Shown here one piece after another: positions 58,986 through 64,000 of a stretch of DNA of 64,000 bases (the stretch's first letter is position 1; every line of letters starts with the position of its first letter). Below the pieces are notes generated by a model that saw only the letters and a program-made list of their open reading frames with translations, made no database searches and had not been told where the DNA came from. Source of the DNA: JAAYCI01 sp047972265 (GTDB lineage Bacteria > Bacillota > Clostridia > Oscillospirales > Ruminococcaceae); assembly GCA_047972265.1 (NCBI GenBank), contig JBKEAM010000102.1:1-64000 (forward strand), written 5' to 3'. A program made the translations under genes and the position numbers.

Positions 58986-59576
58986 TTACAGGTTAATTAC
59001 CTTTTTGCCCTGTGCCATAACGGTGGTAATGCCGTACATATTGGTAACTTCGCCAATTGCCAGTTTATCGGCAATTCCGTAGTAATTAAGGCAGGTGCCG
59101 CAGGTGCTTATTAAGGTGCCCTTGGCAGAAAGTGTTTGCAGGTCCTGCAATACGGTAGAATCTTCGCCCGTAAGGTATGCGCCCGAGTTATAAAAAAGAA
59201 TATGTTCGGGCGGGGTGTCCAGCTCTGTTAAAGAGAAAATAAAGCTTTTCATTAAAATTTTGCCCAGTTCCTCTTCGCCCTTGCCCATGCAGTTGCTGCC
59301 AATGGCAACAATCAACTCGGTGTCGCCGGCGCCCTTTTCGGCAGAAGTTACACCCGCTGCAACGGTAATGTTTACAAGAATGTTCCCGTCTGCTTGCGCG
59401 GCACTGGTAATGCTGTGGCCCATGCCGGTTGCCATTTTTTCTAGGTTTTGGCGGGCGATATCGTTGTCTACCAGTACGGCAACCTCGCCGCCCTGTGCAG
59501 CCAATTTACGGATTGCTTTTTTTGCCTCGATAACAGGGATGGGGCAGGGTTTGCCAACAACATTAATCATTTCCAT
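58986..59576 (-). CDS. yedF: YedF: sulfurtransferase-like selenium metabolism protein
   Basis: A 196-residue protein with an N-terminal SirA/TusA domain (VVGKPCPIPVIEAKKAIRKL, with the active Cys-Pro at residues 9-10) and a C-terminal DsrE-like domain (VAIGSNCMGKGEEELGKILMKSFIFSL, and a second Cys pair region STCGTCLNYYG). It is thought to carry selenium or sulfur as a persulfide-type group for the hydroxylase cofactor. SD AAGGAG lies eight bases before the ATG. It is second in the operon after selD. Confidence 0.9.
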   Translation of the reverse strand: MEMINVVGKPCPIPVIEAKKAIRKLAAQGGEVAVLVDNDIARQNLEKMATGMGHSITSAAQADGNILVNITVAAGVTSAEKGAGDTELIVAIGSNCMGKGEEELGKILMKSFIFSLTELDTPPEHILFYNSGAYLTGEDSTVLQDLQTLSAKGTLISTCGTCLNYYGIADKLAIGEVTNMYGITTVMAQGKKVINL

Positions 59577-59618
59577 AAGTGCATCTCCTTTTTATTTGCG
59601 TGGGGTATAACGTACCGC

Positions 59619-60641
59619 TTACAAAAGCAGTACGGGGGTATCATCGTAAGGGGTTACCTGGCCTATAATGGCAGCGCTGGGGTCGTCTTTTTGGATATCC
59701 GTAAGCAAAGCTGCGGCATCTTTTTCTGCCACACAAAAAAGCAGGCCGCCGGAAGTTTGCGGGTCAAAAACAATCTCCTGCATGGCGGCTGGCACATTGC
59801 TTACATCAACTCTGCCATTTAAAAAGTTGCGGTTGCGCTGCCCGGCAGCGGTGGCTAAATAGTTCTCGGCATAATCGTATGCGTGGGGCAGCAGAGGCAA
59901 CTGTGCAGAATCGATTACCAGCGTAAACTTTTCGGCAGACATTTCGCAGGCGTGAGCCAGCAGGCCAAAGCCGGTAACATCGGTACAGGCGCTTACATCG
60001 TACTTTTCCATCTTTTCGGCGGCGTATTTATTTAAACGCTCCATAGAAGAAGTTGCGGCGTTTACAGCATCCGGCGTTGCCAAGCCCCCCCGCAGAGCAG
60101 ACATTACGAGGCCAACACCCAGTGGCTTTGTAAGAATAAGGCACTCTCCCGCACGGCTGGCGGTATTGCGCAGTACCCTTTGCGGGTGGACGCTGCCCGT
60201 AACGGCAAGGCCATATTTTGGCTCGTGGTCGTAAATGGAGTGTCCGCCGCAAATGATTGCACCGGCTTCCAGTACCTTTTCGGCACCGCCTTGCAGCATT
60301 TCTTCCAGCAGTTTTTTATCCATACTTTGAGGAAAGCATACTAAGTTAAGCGCAAACAGCACCTGCCCCCCCATGGCGTAAACATCGCTAAGTGCATTGG
60401 CGGCGGCAATGCGCCCAAAGGTACGGGGGTCTTCTACCATAGGGGAGAAAAAGTCTACCGTAGAAATAATAGCCTGTTCGGCAGACATTTGGTACACCGC
60501 CGCATCGTCGGAGGTATCATAGCCTACCAGTAGGTTGCCCGAAGGAAAAGCGGGCAATTTTTTTAAAATGGCAGATAAATCTCCCGGCGCTATTTTTGCG
60601 CCGCAGCCACCGGAAGTGCAACTGGATAAAAAACTCAACAT
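59619..60641 (-). CDS. selD: Selenide, water dikinase (selenophosphate synthetase)
   Basis: A 340-residue enzyme making selenophosphate from selenide and ATP. The active-site segment near the N-terminus is TSGGCGAKIAPGDL, with catalytic Cys (codon TGC, not selenocysteine) and Lys. ATP/metal segments include GYDTSDDAAVYQM, IISTVDFFSPMVEDP, NALSDVYAMGG, ICGGHSI, and FDPQTSGGLLF near the end. I start at ATG 60641; longer in-frame starts at 60677 and 60728 have no better ribosome site. It heads the minus-strand selenium operon. No selA, selB or tRNA-Sec is in this window, so its role here is probably the hydroxylase cofactor. Confidence 0.94.
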   Translation of the reverse strand: MLSFLSSCTSGGCGAKIAPGDLSAILKKLPAFPSGNLLVGYDTSDDAAVYQMSAEQAIISTVDFFSPMVEDPRTFGRIAAANALSDVYAMGGQVLFALNLVCFPQSMDKKLLEEMLQGGAEKVLEAGAIICGGHSIYDHEPKYGLAVTGSVHPQRVLRNTASRAGECLILTKPLGVGLVMSALRGGLATPDAVNAATSSMERLNKYAAEKMEKYDVSACTDVTGFGLLAHACEMSAEKFTLVIDSAQLPLLPHAYDYAENYLATAAGQRNRNFLNGRVDVSNVPAAMQEIVFDPQTSGGLLFCVAEKDAAALLTDIQKDDPSAAIIGQVTPYDDTPVLLL

Positions 60642-60832
60642 AACCGCCGCTTTCTTTAAAAATAGGGGAGCCGCCATAAAGGGACGGCGCGTATTAAATA
60701 TGTGTTTTAGATATTTAAAAATAAGCACGGCTTAAAGCAGAGAATGTGCGGCCCCAAAAACAAGGTCGCTTTTAAGCGGGCTTTTGGTATATTATAAACA
60801 CAAGTAAAGTACAGCAGGGCATGGGGGCAACT

Positions 60833-61405
60833 ATGAATATTACAGCTATTATTATGGCGGCAGGCAGCTCTAAAAGGCTGGGCAGCAACAAGCTGTTTTT
60901 AACCTACAAAGGGCAAACGCTTTTGCAGCACACCTTGCAGGTGGTGCGGCAGGCAGGTTTTTGGCAAACGTTGGTGGTGCTTTCTCCGCAAAATGCGGCC
61001 CTTGCAAACCTGCCAAAAGAGGTGCCGACTGTTATAAATACCGAATATGCCAAGGGGCAAAGCGCCAGCGTAAAGCTGGGGGTAGAGCATGCCACCGGGG
61101 ATGCATATGTGTTTTTTACGGCCGATCAGCCTTATTTGGATGTAAAATCGATCTGGCAGATTACAGAAAAAGCCACAGAAAAAACAATAGTGGTGCCCAC
61201 CATAAAAGGCAGGCAGGGCAGCCCGGTGTGCTTTGGACGCTTGTTTAGGCAAGAGCTGCTTGGCCTACAGGGAGACGAGGGCGGGCGCCCGGTTAAAAAG
61301 AACCACCCGGAAGCCTGTATTTTGGTAGAAATAGAAAACCAAAAACTTTTTTACGACATTGATACCCCGCAGGATTACGAAGATTTGCTGCAAAACAAAG
61401 ACTAA
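60833..61405 (+). CDS. MocA/MobA-like nucleotidyltransferase
   Basis: A 190-residue NTP-transferase with the loop ITAIIMAAGSSKRLGSNKLFLTYKGQTLLQHTL at the N-terminus and FFTADQPYL supplying the metal-binding Asp. It resembles MocA, which adds CMP to molybdopterin to form the dinucleotide cofactor of xanthine-dehydrogenase-type enzymes, and is a standing member of the selenium hydroxylase cluster. ATG 60833 has GGGGGC five bases before it, preferred over ATG 60821. It is divergent from selD and its stop overlaps the stop of the convergent cysteine-desulfurase-like gene. Confidence 0.87.
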   Translation: MNITAIIMAAGSSKRLGSNKLFLTYKGQTLLQHTLQVVRQAGFWQTLVVLSPQNAALANLPKEVPTVINTEYAKGQSASVKLGVEHATGDAYVFFTADQPYLDVKSIWQITEKATEKTIVVPTIKGRQGSPVCFGRLFRQELLGLQGDEGGRPVKKNHPEACILVEIENQKLFYDIDTPQDYEDLLQNKD

Positions 61406-62553
61406 ACCTGCCCCGCAATTTGTGCCAAGGCCTCTAAAACATAATCAATCTCTTGCATGGTGGTAAAGTAGCCGGGGCTTAAACGCAGGGTACCGGTAGA
61501 GATTGTTTTCGCGGTTTGGTGTGCCAGCGGGGCACAGTGCAGGCCACTGCGGGCAACAACGCCGTAAGTATCGTACAAAGTTTGGGCCAGCTCGCCCACA
61601 TCTTGCCCGGGGAGCGTAATAGAAACCACAGGGGCTGTTTTGGTTGCGTCTTTTGTGCCGTGCATTGTAAAAGGCAGGCAGGCCAGTCCGTCTAAAAGGC
61701 GGGCTGTTTTATTTTGCTCCTCGGCCTGTATGGCGCTTATGCCAATACGTTCCAGCTCTGCTATGGCGGCGCCAAGGCTTACAATGCCAACAGTGTTTTG
61801 GGTGCCGGGCTCGTACTTATCGGGCAAAAACTGCGGCTGCTCTAAAGATTCGGAAGCGCTGCCGGTGCCGCCGGTTATCCAAGGGTCAATCCGTTTTTCT
61901 ACGCCGGGGCGCAGGGCAAACCCGCCAATGCCTTCTAGCCCCATCAGGCTTTTGTGGCCGGTAAAGGCAAGCACGTCAATCTGCATTTGCTCGGCATCAA
62001 TGGGTAAAAAGCCGGCGGTTTGGGCGGTATCTAAAATTGTTACCAAGCCATATTTTTTGGCCTCTGCAAACAATTGCCCAATGGGCAAAATGGTACCTAG
62101 CACATTAGAAGCATGGCTGGCAACAAGGGCTTTTGTGTTGGGGCGGATATAGCTTGGCAAAATAGTAGGGTCTAGGCTGCCATCTGGCGCACAGGGCAGC
62201 CAGGTTACTTCAATTAAGCCCTGCTTTTGCATCAGGTGTAGCGGCCTTGCCACTGCATTGTGCTCTATCATGGTAGCCAAAACATGGTCACCTGCTTTTA
62301 GCAAGCCGTGCAATACCATGTTTAGGGCAGCGGTTACGCCGGAGGTAAATAGAACCTGACGTGGGTTTTGCAGGTTAAAAAAGCGGCATACAGCCAATCG
62401 GGCATCCAGCGCAATGTTTACAGCGTCTAAACCCGGCATATTGCGTCCGGCGTTTAAATGCAAGTTTTCGTTTACATAACGGGTAACGGCCTTTACCACT
62501 GCGGGTGGTTTTTTGCAGGAGGTGGCCGCGTAGTTCATATACACATGCTGCAA
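61402..62553 (-). CDS. Class V aminotransferase, cysteine desulfurase-like
   Basis: A 383-residue PLP enzyme. MNYAATSCKKPPAVVKAV is the family N-terminus, EHNAVARPLHLM contains the PLP-stacking His, DTAQTAGFLPIDAEQM the PLP-binding Asp, TGHKSLMGLEGIGG the Lys that holds PLP, and RSGLHCAPLAH the loop with the catalytic Cys. It would remove sulfur or selenium from cysteine or selenocysteine, giving selenide to SelD. TTG 62553 is the start: GGAGG lies seven bases before it and the longer frame begins before the ribosome site. Its stop overlaps the mocA-like stop by four bases, tail to tail. Confidence 0.85.
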   Translation of the reverse strand: MQHVYMNYAATSCKKPPAVVKAVTRYVNENLHLNAGRNMPGLDAVNIALDARLAVCRFFNLQNPRQVLFTSGVTAALNMVLHGLLKAGDHVLATMIEHNAVARPLHLMQKQGLIEVTWLPCAPDGSLDPTILPSYIRPNTKALVASHASNVLGTILPIGQLFAEAKKYGLVTILDTAQTAGFLPIDAEQMQIDVLAFTGHKSLMGLEGIGGFALRPGVEKRIDPWITGGTGSASESLEQPQFLPDKYEPGTQNTVGIVSLGAAIAELERIGISAIQAEEQNKTARLLDGLACLPFTMHGTKDATKTAPVVSITLPGQDVGELAQTLYDTYGVVARSGLHCAPLAHQTAKTISTGTLRLSPGYFTTMQEIDYVLEALAQIAGQV

Positions 62554-62766
62554 AAAAACGCCTCCGTAAATAGTCATACTTATAACACTGTCTTTTAAGT
62601 GAATGCTACCATATTTTTAATAGAAGTACAATTATAAAGTGAGCATAAACAAAAACAAGAGCAATAGCAAATAAAAGAATTAAAATACATACAACAATGT
62701 TTGGCGGGGCAAAATACGGGGCAACATATAGGCTTTTAAAACAGCGAATTTTCATCTGTTTTTCAT

Positions 62767-62778
62767 GTTGTATACAAC
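62767..62778. promoter_or_regulatory. GntR-type palindrome
   Basis: Perfect 12-base palindrome GTTGTATACAAC, of the type bound by FadR/GntR-FCD regulators. It lies 69 bases past the GntR stop codon, beside the hairpin that follows. Confidence 0.55.
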
Positions 62779-62831
62779 AATCCGCAATAAAGGCAATTGC
62801 TTGTTTGCCTTTATTGCGGATTGTGTTTTTT
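62779..62831 (+). terminator. Plus-strand intrinsic terminator with no obvious gene
   Basis: A perfect 18-pair stem (AATCCGCAATAAAGGCAA and its complement) with an eight-base loop is followed by a T-run on the plus strand (62826-62831). The flanking genes are both on the minus strand and no U-tract follows in their direction. The preceding 62554-62766 is AT-rich without a convincing coding frame. Confidence 0.7.
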
Positions 62832-62846
62832 GTATATAGTGAAATT

Positions 62847-63527
62847 TTATGCACCGGCTCCGTTTCGGGCAGCTGTTCTTACAGAAAATGTTTTTACATC
62901 GTAAAAATAGTCTAGGGCTGCCCTGCGGCAACTTTCTACGTGGGTGCGCATATAGTTAGAGGCTTCCTCAAACTTCTCTTCAATTAACAGGTTGATGATG
63001 GTTAAATGCTCCTGCCGTGCGTCGTGTATCTTTACTTCGTTTTGCTTGCTGGCAATAACAACCCGTGTGTTTTCTTCAAAAAGCTTATGCATCATATCTA
63101 TAATAAAACGGTTGCCACATTGGTCTATTATATAAAGGTGCATATCGGTATCTTTATGAAAGCCCACTGTTACATCGTGTTCCTCGCCGGAAAATTCTTC
63201 TCTAAATTCCAGCAATTTATCCATCGATAAATGCGGGCCCGCCATGCGCAGCGCCACCGGCTCTATTTCGATGCGTGCCTGGAATATCTGCACAACATCG
63301 TTTAAAGAAATATCTGTTATGTATATTCCCTTTTTGGGCATTACCTTAATAAACCCATCCTGCTCAAGGCGGCTTATTGCCTCGCGCACGGGCGTTCTGC
63401 TAAAACCTAGCTCGGCAGAAAGTTGCCCTTCGTTTAAAAAGGTGCCGGGTATATATTCACATGTAATTAGTTTTTCTTTTATAATGTCGTAGGCAAGGTT
63501 TTTCAAATCCCTGTTACTGTTGGCCAC
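62847..63527 (-). CDS. GntR-family regulator with FCD domain
   Basis: A 226-residue regulator. The N-terminal winged helix reads LAYDIIKEKLITCEYIPGTFLNEGQLSAELGFSRTPVREAISRLEQDGFIKVMPKKGIYI. The C-terminal all-helical FCD domain (about residues 80-210) keeps the usual metal/effector ligands: Asp/His in GFHKDTDMHLYII and His in RQEHLTIINLL and MRTHVESCRRAAL. Start GTG 63527 with GGGGGATC upstream. Three GTATAC palindromes lie around it, one overlapping the promoter of the divergent gene, so it probably represses that gene and perhaps itself. Effector unknown, likely a small carboxylic acid. Confidence 0.92.
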   Translation of the reverse strand: MANSNRDLKNLAYDIIKEKLITCEYIPGTFLNEGQLSAELGFSRTPVREAISRLEQDGFIKVMPKKGIYITDISLNDVVQIFQARIEIEPVALRMAGPHLSMDKLLEFREEFSGEEHDVTVGFHKDTDMHLYIIDQCGNRFIIDMMHKLFEENTRVVIASKQNEVKIHDARQEHLTIINLLIEEKFEEASNYMRTHVESCRRAALDYFYDVKTFSVRTAARNGAGA

Positions 63528-63927
63528 AAAAGATCCCCCTTTGTATCGGTTTGCCTATATCTCCCAAAATAGGCCCGTCCGTAAACGTATTTTATAAGTA
63601 TACAACAATTATTTGTGCTTTTCAATTGATATTATCTACATATTTGTGCGCCTCTTTTATAATACCTTATTTAATATAGGGTGCGCTGATATTTAAATAA
63701 CGATACAGCGATTATAAAAATTGAAATTTGTAATAGAGATTACAGAAAAACGTTTAAAAGCAAACTTAGCAAAACGCACAATTTTAAAATAAAATCATTG
63801 TAAATTATGCTAATTGCGGTTTCGGTATACATGTTGTATACTTCATTTCGTTGACAGAAATTTCACATGCACAAAACAGGAAAAGGTCTTTTACCATATC
63901 CCAATTTATTCTCTAGGAGGAAACAAG
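63528..63927. other. Divergent control region of the GntR gene and the last gene
   Basis: A 400-base AT-rich region with no gene. It contains a half-conserved GTATACAA at 63598-63605 near the GntR start, the full operator at 63825-63841 and the promoter described separately. A TTGACA at 63851-63856 has no suitable -10 after it. Confidence 0.6.
63814..63842 (+). promoter_or_regulatory. Promoter and GntR operator for the last gene
   Basis: TTGCGG (63814-63819), 17 bases, TATACT (63837-63842). The inverted repeat GTATACA-TGT-TGTATAC (63825-63841) overlaps the -10, an ideal place for repression by the divergent GntR regulator. Confidence 0.6.
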
Positions 63928-64000
63928 ATGTCCAGCAAAAAAACGTTGAAACAGGTACTGGCAGAAAGCGACAAGTGCTTTTTGGTTCCGTGTGTATACG
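63928..64000 (+). CDS. Start of a probable isocitrate lyase/PEP mutase family gene (partial)
   Basis: Only 24 codons fall in the window. SD AGGAGG (63915-63920) lies seven bases before the ATG. The reading MSSKKTLKQVLAESDKCFLVPCVY resembles the N-terminus of isocitrate lyase/PEP mutase superfamily proteins (LLxxx..LVVPGVYD), such as methylisocitrate lyase or 2,3-dimethylmalate lyase. A divergent GntR/FCD regulator and operator suggest induction by a carboxylic acid. The assignment is tentative because the catalytic part is cut off. Confidence 0.5.
   Translation, partial: MSSKKTLKQVLAESDKCFLVPCVY

Noticed and set aside
59619..60641. Selenocysteine in SelD
   Set aside because: The active-site codon is TGC (Cys), not in-frame TGA, so no recoding is needed.
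62606..62854. An 82-codon minus-strand frame after the GntR gene
   Set aside because: It overlaps the GntR 3' end and runs through the terminator hairpin; no recognisable domain or good ribosome site.
63851..63856. TTGACA as the -35 of the last gene
   Set aside because: No acceptable -10 lies 16-18 bases downstream; the TTGCGG/TATACT pair overlapping the operator fits better.

Overview
The window looks like a chromosomal segment of a strictly anaerobic, saccharolytic member of the Clostridia, most likely Oscillospiraceae/Ruminococcaceae-like. The grounds are AGGAGG-type ribosome binding sites, frequent TTG and GTG starts, [FeFe]-hydrogenase and Nfn redox genes, many sugar ABC transporters, and a labile-selenium molybdenum hydroxylase locus. 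The genus cannot be fixed from sequence reading alone. Functions below come from motifs and family knowledge; no database search was run.

Left part (1-12.2 kb): an initiator tRNA-Met; then, on the minus strand, a redox block of NfnA-NfnB, a thioredoxin-like [2Fe-2S] protein, a PAS-containing sensory-type [FeFe]-hydrogenase and a SpoIIE/PP2C phosphatase. An iron-containing alcohol dehydrogenase diverges from a LysR regulator. A KdpDE-like two-component pair follows, whose kinase is broken by one extra T, then a D-2-hydroxyacid dehydrogenase closed by a strong terminator.

12.3-23 kb: a promoter drives a rhamnose/polysaccharide operon (rfbC, ABC-2 exporter permease and ATPase, two tandem dual-domain GT2 glycosyltransferases, a YcxB-like protein). 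Next come an SPFH protein with a 56-residue ribbon-helix-helix partner, and a polar amino-acid ABC transporter whose promoter abuts a terminator-like hairpin.

23-50 kb is a carbohydrate island: a DUF3798 lipoprotein with a sugar/nucleoside-type ABC transporter, xylA-xylB-araA, two paralogous LacI regulators, an aldo/keto reductase with a mannitol-dehydrogenase-like protein, an Mgl-type ABC transporter with an extra small membrane protein, galM, and an unassigned sugar pathway (FGGY kinase, FucI-like isomerase, DUF4432 epimerase-like protein, PfkB kinase). Four promoter regions here share the palindrome TTAACGTTAA or a one-base variant, which suggests one LacI regulon linking xylose/arabinose use, Mgl uptake, galM and the unassigned pathway.

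50-64 kb is devoted to molybdenum hydroxylases: a three-subunit xanthine-dehydrogenase-family enzyme, a short ModE-like regulator with a strong inverted repeat upstream of that operon, a fused selenium-dependent-xanthine-dehydrogenase-type enzyme, and the accessory set yqeB, yqeC, DUF3343, yedF, selD, a MocA-like nucleotidyltransferase and a cysteine-desulfurase-like protein. The window ends with a GntR/FCD regulator, GTATAC-type palindromes, and the start of a probable isocitrate-lyase/PEP-mutase-family gene.
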